A stretch of 64,000 nt of DNA, taken from an uncultured Prevotellaceae bacterium (GTDB lineage Bacteria > Bacteroidota > Bacteroidia > Bacteroidales > Bacteroidaceae). Location: positions 1 to 64,000 of the forward strand of contig CAMVLT010000012.1 in the NCBI GenBank assembly GCA_947168395.1, read 5' to 3'. The notes beneath the pieces are model-generated. The model did not search any database. It had not been told where the DNA came from and worked only from the letters and a program-made list of their open reading frames with translations. Shown here piece by piece: positions 24,027 to 32,229 of this stretch (the first letter of the stretch is position 1; the number at the start of each line of letters is the position of its first letter). Made by a program: the position numbers and the translations under genes.

Positions 24027-26931
24027 CGAAGTCGCTGAATTTCACCCACGACTGGGTTTCGCTATAGGTGGTCTGGTAGACACCGACACCGAGCGTGCCG
24101 TCGTTGACCTCCATGGGGGAGCCAGGCATGTTGCTCCACTTCACGCCGTCGCTGCTGGTGCGTGCGAAAAGCTGATTGCCACGACGCTCGAACTGGATGA
24201 TGGGGTCGAAGTTGTAGCCCTTGTAGTTGGGGAACTGCGGACGTCCCCGTTGGCTGAGCGAGGTCAGCATGTTACCACAGTTGTAGAGCGGGAAGGCACC
24301 GAGCTGGTAAGCCTTCTCCCAACCTCCATCCGCAGAGGGTGAGATAATGAGCAGACCGCCCTCGTTGTAGGCTTTGATGCTGTGCTGGCTCAGTCCCTCC
24401 ATGTCGCTGACACGGCACATCACCACAAAGTCGCCCGTCACCTCCTGATAGACGTAGCCGCCATTCTGGAGCGGATTGTCGTTGAAGGCGGGTGTCGTGG
24501 CCGAGAGGGTGAACGCTTCGCGCCGCTCAAAGACGGGCTTTGCCGTGGGCGACAGCGTGAACCTGCTGTCGGGGTCGATTTCCTCGAAATCGTCGTCACC
24601 AAGCGAGGGTACGGATGGCAACTGGTTGTAGGAGTCGTAGTGCTTCTGAACGTCAGCTGCCGTCATGGCATGCGGCAGTATCGTCAGCATATTGACGTAG
24701 CCCATGAAGTTGTTGCTCCCCGTGCCGTCGGCACCGATGGTGATATGGCCCTCGGGGCGTACCATCAGGAAGTTGTTCTGCTCCCTCACCAGTTTGCCGT
24801 CCACGTAGGCCCGCTCCATCCATCCGTCGAAGGTGACCGTCCACAACTGCCATTTTCCCTCGCCCGCCTTGATTTCCTGAGGAGCGCCACAGCTCTCGAA
24901 CGAGCCGTTGTGGTTCAGGAGTCCCGTTGAGGGGTCAGTACCCAGACGGAACTCGGTGGTGGCCAGGTCGGCACGCGAGGTGGAGAGCGACGCTACGGTC
25001 GACACAGGGCCAACCTTCGTGCTCATAACCATCGCCATGATGGTGTAGGGCGAGTTGTAGCAGTAGGTCTTGGGCAACGGCAGCTCGCTGACAAGACTTT
25101 GGGTACCATTCAGGAAGAGTCCCCACTTGCCGTCCTTCACCCTCATGCGGATGGGCTTGTTGGCCTTGAACTTCATCGACGGATGGTTACCACCCTGGCC
25201 GTAAGTCACTATCTCGGTAATGTTGAACGGCTGGTTGCTGTTCTTGGCCGTCTTGCCGGCATCGAATACCATAACGGCATTGGCGGCATGACGCTCGCTG
25301 GCTTCCACGTCCTTCTGGTGCATGCCGGGATAGCCGTCGTTACCCTCCACCTCGGTGACAGGCAGCTGGGGAGCCTTCTGCCACACCTTGACGTTCCAGA
25401 TGGCGGGCGCATGGCCGTTCTTCTGGGTGTCGGTGATGGTGATACGCAGGTAGCGGGCTTTCACTTTACCCTTGTCAATCATCGGCGAGCCTTGCATGGT
25501 GTTGCTGGTGTGGTCGGCATACAACGTCCACGACTCACCATCCAACGAGGTCTCAACCTTATATTGGTAGAAGAAGGTGGCATACTCGAACTGCGTCCAT
25601 ACCTCGTTGAACTTCATCGGCTTGCCGAGGTCTATCTGCAGCCATTCTCCGGTAGCCACTTTCCGCGCCTTCCATAGCGTGGCGTTGTTGTCGTCGACGG
25701 CATACTCGGGCTTGAACCACTCGTCGTAGTAGGAAGAAGCGGTGACCTTGGAACCGTAGGCAAGGTTCTTGTACTTCGAGGCGTTCTTGAAGACGCCCAC
25801 GTGCTGGGCGTTGTGCGTGGGGATGATGGGCAGGATATTGCCCTCGGCATCGAACTTCAGCTCGTCGATGCACACCTGGCGGTTGAAGCCGTGGACAGAG
25901 CGGGGCAGGTTGTGGCGGTGGTAGACAATGTAGTAGCGGCCATCCTGCTCCAACACCGAGTGGTGACCAGGTCCGTGAACGGTCTGGTCCTCGTTGGTGG
26001 TCAGCAGCTCGCCCTTGTACTCAAACGGTCCCATCGGCCCCACCTTCGACACGGCATACTGCACACGGTAGGTATCGGTATGGCAGGAGCCGCTGGAGTA
26101 GGTGAAGTAGTAGATGCCGTTACGCTTGAAGACAAACGGAGCCTCGAAGATGTCCTTCAGCTCGGTATTGGGAATGAGCCGTTTCTCGGTAAAGAACGAG
26201 TCGGCGGCAATGGGGAAAGGATGATTCTCGTTCCAGTGGCGGGCGGACCTAAGTGAAGAGTGAAAAGTGAATAGTGAAGAATTTCCTACCGGTGTCCCAT
26301 CAGATGAAGGTATTGCGGCAGCAAATTTTTCACTATTCACTTTTCCCTTTTCCCCTAATTTTGCAACCCCGCAACCAAAGCCTTTGTAGATACCCCAGGT
26401 GGTGAAGTAGAGGTATTCGCTGCCGTCGTCGTCGCGGAACAGCTGTGGGTCGAGGGTGATGACGTTATGAATGTAGCGGTCGGGCACCATCACGGCATCC
26501 TCCTTGCCCAATATGTTTCGCCACGGACCTATCGGAGAGTCGCTCTCACCGATGCTGACGACGCAGGGTTCGCAGTAGTAGTAACGGAAGCGGCCGTCGG
26601 GCTGCTGTACAACGTCGGGAGCCCACACCACCTCGGTCGTAGGCCAGTTCATGACGATGTTCTGCCAGTTGACGAAGTCCTTGCTCACCCACACCTGTGC
26701 CGGCCCGTAGCCGTTGCCTGTGCCGTCGGTGGTGGCATACAGATAGAAGGTGTCGCCGAACTTGCGGATGGTGGGGTCGGCAAAATAGCCAGGAATGAAG
26801 GGATTGGCATTTCCCGGTGCGTTCCATACAGTGCCCTCGACGGGCGACGGGGTGTACTCACGGGCAGGCTGCGCACCTACGGTGCTAAATGATAAATGAC
26901 AAATGATAAATGATAATAGGACAGTTCTCAT
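24013..26931 (-). CDS. Multidomain secreted GH43 enzyme
   Basis: 972 residues. Signal peptide LLSFIICHLSFSTVGAQ, its core encoded by a heptamer array (26885-26918). GH43 catalytic domain (about 40-370): NPFIPGYFADPTIRKFGDTF with the base Asp, VVWAPDVVQQPDG, and FEAPFVFKRNGIYYFTYSSG with the acid Glu. Then an F5/8C (CBM32-like) domain (about 390-520, WLQIDLGKPMKFNEVWTQFE), a LamG/concanavalin-like domain (about 570-750) and a beta-xylosidase-type C-terminal domain (about 800-972). It probably acts on arabinoxylan or arabinan side chains. About 35 residues between LGEKG and SARHW come from an inverted pair of heptamer arrays inserted in the catalytic domain. Confidence 0.88.
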   Translation of the reverse strand: MRTVLLSFIICHLSFSTVGAQPAREYTPSPVEGTVWNAPGNANPFIPGYFADPTIRKFGDTFYLYATTDGTGNGYGPAQVWVSKDFVNWQNIVMNWPTTEVVWAPDVVQQPDGRFRYYYCEPCVVSIGESDSPIGPWRNILGKEDAVMVPDRYIHNVITLDPQLFRDDDGSEYLYFTTWGIYKGFGCGVAKLGEKGKVNSEKFAAAIPSSDGTPVGNSSLFTFHSSLRSARHWNENHPFPIAADSFFTEKRLIPNTELKDIFEAPFVFKRNGIYYFTYSSGSCHTDTYRVQYAVSKVGPMGPFEYKGELLTTNEDQTVHGPGHHSVLEQDGRYYIVYHRHNLPRSVHGFNRQVCIDELKFDAEGNILPIIPTHNAQHVGVFKNASKYKNLAYGSKVTASSYYDEWFKPEYAVDDNNATLWKARKVATGEWLQIDLGKPMKFNEVWTQFEYATFFYQYKVETSLDGESWTLYADHTSNTMQGSPMIDKGKVKARYLRITITDTQKNGHAPAIWNVKVWQKAPQLPVTEVEGNDGYPGMHQKDVEASERHAANAVMVFDAGKTAKNSNQPFNITEIVTYGQGGNHPSMKFKANKPIRMRVKDGKWGLFLNGTQSLVSELPLPKTYCYNSPYTIMAMVMSTKVGPVSTVASLSTSRADLATTEFRLGTDPSTGLLNHNGSFESCGAPQEIKAGEGKWQLWTVTFDGWMERAYVDGKLVREQNNFLMVRPEGHITIGADGTGSNNFMGYVNMLTILPHAMTAADVQKHYDSYNQLPSVPSLGDDDFEEIDPDSRFTLSPTAKPVFERREAFTLSATTPAFNDNPLQNGGYVYQEVTGDFVVMCRVSDMEGLSQHSIKAYNEGGLLIISPSADGGWEKAYQLGAFPLYNCGNMLTSLSQRGRPQFPNYKGYNFDPIIQFERRGNQLFARTSSDGVKWSNMPGSPMEVNDGTLGVGVYQTTYSETQSWVKFSDFVIYQ
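26252..26356. repeat. Inverted heptamer arrays inside the GH43 ORF
   Basis: Arm 1: AGTGAAG, AGTGAAA, AGTGAAT, AGTGAAG (26252-26279). Arm 2: TTCACTA, TTCACTT, TTCCCTT, TTCCCCT (26329-26356), the inverse of arm 1. Total about 35 codons, frame kept. Confidence 0.85.
26885..26918. repeat. Heptamer array encoding a signal-peptide core
   Basis: CTAAAT then GATAAAT, GACAAAT, GATAAAT, GATAATA. On the minus strand it encodes LSFIICHLSF of the GH43 signal peptide; nearly identical to the array at 7304-7332. Confidence 0.85.
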
Positions 26932-26951
26932 TATTATAGTAGTTATAAGTT

Positions 26952-28421
26952 TTAAGTTTCAAGTTCTGAGTTCAAGGTCTGCGTCTTTGGCCAGTTGACA
27001 AGCAGCAGCCGCTCGGTGGCACGGGTGAAGGCCGTATATAGCCAGTGATAGTATTCGGGCGTGAGCATGTCGTCGGTCATGTAACCCTGGTCTATGTAGA
27101 CGTGAGCCCACTGGCCACCCTGTGCCTTGTGGCAGGTGACGGCGTATGCGAATTTCACCTGCAGGGCGTTGTAGTAGCGATCGGCCTTCAGCTTCTTGAT
27201 GCGGTCACTCTTCAGGGGGATGTCGACATAGTCCTCCATCACGCGGTCGTAGAGCTGCTGTTGCTGTTCACGGGTGAGGGAAGGCGACTCCGAGGTCAGC
27301 GTGTCGAGCAGGATGGTAGCTGTCAGTTCATAGTTGTCGTAGTCGGGGAAATGCAGGGTGACCTCGGCAAAGCGGAAGCCATGCTGCTCGTGGATATTTC
27401 GCACTCGCTGCACTACGGCTACGTCACCGTTGGCGATGAAGCCCCCCTCCAAACCTCCCCCCGTAGGGGAAGCTTCATTCCCCCCTCTACGGGAGGGGGA
27501 CAGGGGAAGGCTATAGTTGTTCTTCACAATCATCAGCCGGTCGCCACGGCATAGTTCGTCCTCGCAGTCCAGCACGGTGGAACGGATACCCTTATTGTAG
27601 ATGTTGGCCCGCTTGTTGGAGCGGGTGATGACGATGGTCTCGTCCTCTCCCACCCTTCTGTAACTGGTGTTCAATGACTCTATAAGTTCATCGCCAGGCA
27701 CCATCTGAATGTCGTCAAAGCCCGCAAACTGGATTTTGGGAGCCAACCCCTCTATGGGGAGGTTTCTGATTCTCGTGGCATTATAAAGAATGCCTGACTC
27801 TTGCGACTGGCGCAGCACGGTGTTGAGGTCGGCCTCATAGACGTTCATGCCGTAGGCACGCAGCACGGGCGTCATCAGTGCCGGACTCTCCTCCTCACCT
27901 ACCGGTGGCAGCTGGGCACGGTCGCCGATTAGCAGCATGCGGCAGTTGTTGTCGGCACCATAGACAAACTCCATAAGATCGTCGAGCAGGCAGCCGCTGC
28001 CAAACATGGAGTCGCCATAGCCCTGATTGGCAATCATAGAGGCCTCGTCTATTATATATAAGGTGTCGCGCTGCAGGTTCACATTCAGGTCGAACGACGA
28101 CAAGTCGCCCGCCGTCCGTTGGCGGTAGATGCGGCGGTGGATAGTGTAGGCAGGACTGCCGGCATTGAGGGAAAACACCTTGGCGGCACGGCCCGTCGGT
28201 GCCAGGAGTACCATCTTCTGCTTCAAGGAAGCCAGACCGCGGACGATGGCACCGGCCAGCGTCGTCTTTCCCGTGCCGGCCGAACCGCGCAGTACCATGC
28301 AGACACGGCTGCCAGCATCGGTCATGAAGTCGGCAAACACCCGTATGGCTTGCTCCTGCTCCGCTGTCGGTACAAGCCCAAATGACTGTCTGATGCGATA
28401 TTTTAGCTCGTCGCCTATCAT
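26952..28421 (-). CDS. RecD2/Dda-like DNA helicase
   Basis: 489 residues. Walker A LRGSAGTGKTTLAGAIVRGL, then VLLAPTGRAAKVFS and YTIHRRIYRQ; Walker B DTLYIIDEASMIA; LLIGDRAQLPPVGEEESPAL; and the C-terminal UvrD_C_2 motif YAVTCHKAQGGQWAHVYID. It is a 5'-3' SF1B helicase like RecD-type ATPases. Residues SLPLSPSRRGGNEASPTGG... are an in-frame palindromic insertion (27441-27511). The stop codon (26952-26954) lies in a heptamer array AAGTTTT, AAGTTTC, AAGTTCT, GAGTTCA (26947-26974). It starts at 28421, divergent from the DUF3822 gene. Confidence 0.9.
   Translation of the reverse strand: MIGDELKYRIRQSFGLVPTAEQEQAIRVFADFMTDAGSRVCMVLRGSAGTGKTTLAGAIVRGLASLKQKMVLLAPTGRAAKVFSLNAGSPAYTIHRRIYRQRTAGDLSSFDLNVNLQRDTLYIIDEASMIANQGYGDSMFGSGCLLDDLMEFVYGADNNCRMLLIGDRAQLPPVGEEESPALMTPVLRAYGMNVYEADLNTVLRQSQESGILYNATRIRNLPIEGLAPKIQFAGFDDIQMVPGDELIESLNTSYRRVGEDETIVITRSNKRANIYNKGIRSTVLDCEDELCRGDRLMIVKNNYSLPLSPSRRGGNEASPTGGGLEGGFIANGDVAVVQRVRNIHEQHGFRFAEVTLHFPDYDNYELTATILLDTLTSESPSLTREQQQQLYDRVMEDYVDIPLKSDRIKKLKADRYYNALQVKFAYAVTCHKAQGGQWAHVYIDQGYMTDDMLTPEYYHWLYTAFTRATERLLLVNWPKTQTLNSELET
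27441..27511. repeat. In-frame GC-rich palindrome in helicase
   Basis: CCCCCCTCCAAACCTCCCCC, then GTAGGGGAAGCTTCATT as centre, and the inverse arm CTACGGGAGGGGGACAGGGG. It inserts about 24 residues without a stop. Confidence 0.75.
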
Positions 28422-28438
28422 TATTCAGAATTATTTTG

Positions 28439-28460
28439 TATCTTTGCAGGCGCAAAGGTA
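28439..28460. promoter_or_regulatory. Face-to-face -7 boxes for helicase and DUF3822 genes
   Basis: Plus-strand TATCTTTGC (28439-28447) and minus-strand TACCTTTGC (28452-28460) are only 4 bp apart and point at each other's gene, so the two polymerases would compete for one site. Confidence 0.65.
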
Positions 28461-28499
28461 ACAATTTTTTTTCAAAGTAAGTCACAATCTGAAAGATAA

Positions 28500-29324
28500 A
28501 TGATGAGCAACGAACTGAATCAACAAAGTAAGGGACGTATTGTCATCCGTTTAGGACGCCACCACCTGTCGTTCTCGATGATGGATGCCTCGCAGACCGA
28601 AGCCCCTGTCACCTACGAGCCATACGTCATGAAGAGCGGCATCTCGGTGGCCGCCAACCTGCGTGAGGCATTAAAGGGAGCCGCCCTCGACAGGATGGGC
28701 ATCAGGAAGGCCCTGGTCATGGTGGACGTTCCGATACTGCTGATTCCCATCGAGATTTTCGAAGAGAGCAAGATGGACGACATGTACAGCCACTCCTTCC
28801 CACACAAGGAGCAGGAAAGCGTGCTCTACAACGTACTGCCCGACCTGAACGCCGTGGCGGTGTTTGCCATCAACAAGGACGTGAAGACCGTGCTTGACGA
28901 CAACTTCGGCGACTTGAAAATAGTCGTCGCGCTGACACCGGTGTGGCGACACCTGCACCGCCGCTCGTTCACGGGTGCCAGAGGGAAGCTCTACGGCTAC
29001 CTCCACGACCAGAAGCTCGACATCTTCTCGTTCCATCAGAACCGCTTCAAGTTCTACAATCAGTTTGAGACGGCCCGTGCCCACGATACGCTCTACTTCC
29101 TGCTCTACGTATGGAAACAGCAGATGCTCAATGCCGAGCACGACGAGCTGCATCTGGTGGGCGAAGGACTGGCCGACGAGCAGAGCGAACTGGTCAGCGA
29201 ACTGCGCCGTTACCTGCAGAATGTGTATATCATTAACCCATCGGCCGAATTCAACCGTGCCCCTGTCACGAAAATCAAGGGCATGCCGTTCGACCTGATG
29301 GCACTATTCACGAATGGACGATGA
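28500..29324 (+). CDS. DUF3822 family protein
   Basis: 274 residues. The protein resembles the DUF3822 family of Bacteroidota, with an ASKHA-like (actin/hexokinase) feel: RIVIRLGRHHLSFSMMD at the start, LREALKGAALDRMGIRKALV, VPILLIPIEIFEESKMDDMY, and a middle segment WRHLHRRSFTGARGKLYGYL. Family members are encoded next to rsmD and coaD and have no defined role. The stop overlaps the rsmD ATG by 4 bp. The start could equally be the next codon (ATGATG). Confidence 0.8.
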   Translation: MMSNELNQQSKGRIVIRLGRHHLSFSMMDASQTEAPVTYEPYVMKSGISVAANLREALKGAALDRMGIRKALVMVDVPILLIPIEIFEESKMDDMYSHSFPHKEQESVLYNVLPDLNAVAVFAINKDVKTVLDDNFGDLKIVVALTPVWRHLHRRSFTGARGKLYGYLHDQKLDIFSFHQNRFKFYNQFETARAHDTLYFLLYVWKQQMLNAEHDELHLVGEGLADEQSELVSELRRYLQNVYIINPSAEFNRAPVTKIKGMPFDLMALFTNGR

Positions 29325-29851
29325 GGATTATTACAGGCATTTACAAGGGGCGCCACTTCGAGATTCCCCGCTCGTTCAAGGCAAGGCCGACGACGGACTT
29401 TGCCAAAGAGAACATCTTCAACGTGCTGACGGCCTATCTGGATTTTGAGGGGGCCACGGCACTCGACCTCTTCTCGGGTACGGGTAGCATCTCGTTAGAG
29501 TTAGTATCGAGGGGATGCAGCCGGGTGGTCAGCGTTGAGTACGACCGCGACCACCACCGCTTCATCTGCGAATGTCTCAAGAAATTGATGACCGAAGGAG
29601 TCCTACCTATCCGCGGCGATGCCTTCCGCTTCATCAAGGCGTGCAAACAGCAGTTCGACTTTATCTTTGCCGACCCGCCTTACGCCCTGAAGGGACTGCC
29701 CACCATTCCAGCACTCATCTTTGAAAAGGGACTGTTGGCCGAAGGCGGCGTCTTCGTCTTCGAGCATGGCAAAGACCAGGACTTCTCTGCCCATCCCCAT
29801 TTCAGGGAGCATCGCGCTTATGGCAGCGTGAACTTCAGCATCTTCACATAA
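29321..29851 (+). CDS. rsmD: 16S rRNA (guanine966-N2)-methyltransferase RsmD
   Basis: 176 residues: MRIITGIYKGRHFEIP, RPTTDFAKENIFNVL, LDLFSGTGSISLELVSRGCS (SAM motif I), VEYDRDHHRFI and the catalytic FADPPYALKGL (DPPY). It methylates G966 of 16S rRNA. It is coupled to the DUF3822 gene by a 4-bp overlap and overlaps the convergent cls gene by 8 bp. Confidence 0.95.
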   Translation: MRIITGIYKGRHFEIPRSFKARPTTDFAKENIFNVLTAYLDFEGATALDLFSGTGSISLELVSRGCSRVVSVEYDRDHHRFICECLKKLMTEGVLPIRGDAFRFIKACKQQFDFIFADPPYALKGLPTIPALIFEKGLLAEGGVFVFEHGKDQDFSAHPHFREHRAYGSVNFSIFT

Positions 29852-31268
29852 GCGGGGCCAACATCCTCAACACACTCTCGCACAGGCGCTTACCGAACTT
29901 CGGCTGCATGCGGTCGGGCACGTCGGTCAAGTCCACCGCCTTTGCCTCGTCGGTCAGGAACACCTGCTTCAGTTGCAAGGCCGAATCCTCACCATAGAAG
30001 AAGACGTTGGCCTCGAAGTTGTTCTCGAACGAGCGGAAATCGACGTTCGTAGAGCCGCACGTCGAGATGCTGTCATCGCAGACCAGCATCTTGGAGTGCA
30101 GGAAACCCGCCTCATAGAGCAGCACCCTCACACCAGCCTCGGCAGCCTCGCGCAGATAGCTGCGCCCTGCCCAGTCGACAAACCAGGAATCGTTCTTGAG
30201 GGGCACCATGATGCGCACGTCGACTCCAGCCATGGCGGCGGTCTTCAGGGCAAAGAGCACCGACTCCGTAGGCAGGAAATAGGGCGTCTCAATATAGACG
30301 TAGTGCTTGGCGGCAAGGATGGTACGCACAAAGCCCTGCATGATTTCCGGATAGGGAACCACCGGACTGCTGGTAACGACCTGCAGGATGGTGGACTGGG
30401 CATGGGGCGTGGTATTCAGGGAATGAAGCAAAGTGGCCGGGTAGTATTTGCGGTCGCTGAGCAAGGTGCGGTCGACGAAGTACCAGTCAATAAGGAAGCT
30501 GCGCTGGAGGGCATAGACGCCGGCACCCGTTATCTTGACCATCGTGTCGCGCCAGGTGCCGGACACATAGCGTACGGCAATATTCATGCCCCCCATGAAG
30601 CCCGTCTCGCCGTCGATGACAATGAGCTTGCGGTGATTGCGGTAGTTCACCTTGCTGGTGAACTGCGGGAAGCGGACAGGCAGGAAGGGTACCACCTCGA
30701 TGCCCTCTTCACGCATCCGTTCATAGAAGCGGTGGCGCACGTTCCAGCATCCCACGTCGTCGTAGATGACGCGCACTTCCACCCCCTCGCGGGCTTTCTG
30801 GATGAGGGCATCGGCTATGAGGTTGCCCAATGCGTCCTCCTCGAAGATGTATATGTCGATGTGGATGTGGCTGCGGGCCTTGCCGATAGCCCTGAGCAAT
30901 GCGGGGAAGAACTGGTAGCCATCGGTGTAGGTCACTATGCTGTCAGTCTTGAAGGGCAGCGAAAGGCTCTGATTTATAAAGAGGTCGATGACGGGCTTAT
31001 GGTCTTCGGGCAGCCGCAAGTCCTGCTGCTCAACGAATCCTAACATCGAGCGCTTCGACAACTCGTCGAGCGAGCGCTGATTGGTCATCCGCTCCTTGCG
31101 GGTATTGATGCCGAAGAACAGGTAGAAGATGATGCCGGCAACGGGTACAAACCATATCACCAGCGTCCACGCCATCGTCTTGGCGGGCTGTCGGTTGTCC
31201 ATCACGACGTGGACTACGGTCAGCACGACAATGACATAGTAGATGATGACCAGTACCAGGTTCAGCAT
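29844..31268 (-). CDS. cls: Cardiolipin synthase
   Basis: 474 residues. Two N-terminal hydrophobic segments (LVLVIIYYVIVVLTVVHVV and WTLVIWFVPVAGIIFYLFFG) precede two phospholipase D domains with HKD motifs: NYRNHRKLIVIDGETGFMGG and FLHSKMLVCDDSISTCGSTN. It condenses phosphatidylglycerol to cardiolipin in the inner membrane. It lies 4 bp after queE on the same strand, so it is probably the last gene of the dnaG-queD-queE-cls transcript. Confidence 0.95.
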   Translation of the reverse strand: MLNLVLVIIYYVIVVLTVVHVVMDNRQPAKTMAWTLVIWFVPVAGIIFYLFFGINTRKERMTNQRSLDELSKRSMLGFVEQQDLRLPEDHKPVIDLFINQSLSLPFKTDSIVTYTDGYQFFPALLRAIGKARSHIHIDIYIFEEDALGNLIADALIQKAREGVEVRVIYDDVGCWNVRHRFYERMREEGIEVVPFLPVRFPQFTSKVNYRNHRKLIVIDGETGFMGGMNIAVRYVSGTWRDTMVKITGAGVYALQRSFLIDWYFVDRTLLSDRKYYPATLLHSLNTTPHAQSTILQVVTSSPVVPYPEIMQGFVRTILAAKHYVYIETPYFLPTESVLFALKTAAMAGVDVRIMVPLKNDSWFVDWAGRSYLREAAEAGVRVLLYEAGFLHSKMLVCDDSISTCGSTNVDFRSFENNFEANVFFYGEDSALQLKQVFLTDEAKAVDLTDVPDRMQPKFGKRLCESVLRMLAPLM

Positions 31269-31272
31269 ATCT

Positions 31273-31866
31273 TCATTTAAATCCTACCAGTTTATGGGTC
31301 TGCAACGATAACCGCCACCACGGATGCTCCTTGATATACTCAACACAGCGGGCTATGATGGCTTCGTTCCGCACGACATCGCCCGTGTCGCAAGGCTGGA
31401 GGTATAGTAGAGGCGAGAAGTTGGAAGTGAGAAGTGAGAGGTAAGATTCCGGGGCGGTCGTCTCGTCGAACACCACCTTCAGTTCATCAGCCACCTTCTC
31501 ACTTCTCACTTCCAACTTCTCACTCCCTACTTTCGGCGACACCGTCAGCCAGTCAAGGTTCCGGGGAGCGGGTCGTGTGCCGTTGCTCTCCATCGCCACC
31601 TCGTAGCCGTGCTGGTGGAGCAGCTCGATGAAGGCCTCGTCCACCTGCAGCGTCGGCTCACCACCGGTCAGCACCACGAAGCGGGCAGGATACCCGCTGA
31701 TAGCTGCCAGTATTTCCTCATCGCTCATCTCGCGATAGGTGTCAAACTCCGTATCGCAGAACGAGCAGCGCAGGTTGCAGCCCGCAAAACGGACAAACAC
31801 CGCTGCACGTCCCGTGTTGTGACCCTCGCCCTGCAGCGAGTAGAAGATGTCGTTAATCCTTTTCAT
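31273..31866 (-). CDS. queE: 7-carboxy-7-deazaguanine synthase QueE
   Basis: 197 residues from the ATG at 31866 (MKRINDIFYSLQGEGHNTGR); the frame continues upstream inside queD and is not used. The radical SAM cluster is FAGCNLRCSFCDTEFDTY (C-x3-C-x2-C); FVVLTGGEPTLQVD and the end LYLQPCDTGDVV are conserved. It makes 7-carboxy-7-deazaguanine in queuosine synthesis. Two segments, VGSEKLEVRSEKV and SLLTSNFSPLLYL, are encoded by an inverted pair of heptamer arrays and look like insertions in surface loops. It overlaps queD by 14 bp. Confidence 0.93.
   Translation of the reverse strand: MKRINDIFYSLQGEGHNTGRAAVFVRFAGCNLRCSFCDTEFDTYREMSDEEILAAISGYPARFVVLTGGEPTLQVDEAFIELLHQHGYEVAMESNGTRPAPRNLDWLTVSPKVGSEKLEVRSEKVADELKVVFDETTAPESYLSLLTSNFSPLLYLQPCDTGDVVRNEAIIARCVEYIKEHPWWRLSLQTHKLVGFK
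31417..31522. repeat. Inverted heptamer arrays inside queE
   Basis: Arm 1 (31417-31444): GAAGTTG, GAAGTGA, GAAGTGA, GAGGTAA. Arm 2 (31495-31522): CTTCTCA, CTTCTCA, CTTCCAA, CTTCTCA. The arms are mutual inverses; about 50 bp of queE-like codons (DELKVVFDETT) lie between. Confidence 0.85.
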
Positions 31867-32185
31867 AAATAGCGATGTTGCCTTCACACTCCTGTACCAT
31901 TGCCTTGTAGCAATGGGGTACTTCCTCCACACACCAGCGGGCAATGTTCTCTGCCGTCGGGTTGAAGGGCAGCACGTCGTTCAGCACCTGGTGGTCCAGG
32001 CGGTCCTTGATGATGTGCTTGATGTCCGAAAAGTCTATCACCATGCCGTTATGGTTCAGTTCACGTGAACGGCAGTAGATGATAATGACCCAGTTGTGAC
32101 CATGCACCCTCGTACACTTGCTCTCGTAGTCGAGATCCAGCCTGTGGCAGGCCGAAATCTCTATTCGCTTTTCAATGTAGTACAC
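31853..32185 (-). CDS. queD: 6-carboxytetrahydropterin synthase QueD
   Basis: 110 residues. Zinc and catalytic residues are in EISACHRLDL, CTRVHGHNWVIIIYC (HGH ligands) and DHQVLNDVLPFNPTAENIAR (catalytic Asp-His, conserved PTAEN). It converts dihydroneopterin triphosphate into 6-carboxy-tetrahydropterin, the step before QueE. It is coupled to queE by overlap and follows dnaG by 44 bp; that spacer is made of degenerate 7-bp units (TTATAAT, TTATAGT, TCATAAT, TCACTAT). Confidence 0.94.
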   Translation of the reverse strand: MYYIEKRIEISACHRLDLDYESKCTRVHGHNWVIIIYCRSRELNHNGMVIDFSDIKHIIKDRLDHQVLNDVLPFNPTAENIARWCVEEVPHCYKAMVQECEGNIAIYEKD

Positions 32186-32229
32186 CTTTTATAATTTATA
32201 GTTCATAATTCACTATTCTCTCCAACTTC

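Noticed and set aside
32059..32070. parS-like palindrome GTTCACGTGAAC in queD
   Set aside because: Only the central ten bases match TGTTTCACGTGAAACA and it lies in coding sequence; a true parS should match nearly all 16 bases.
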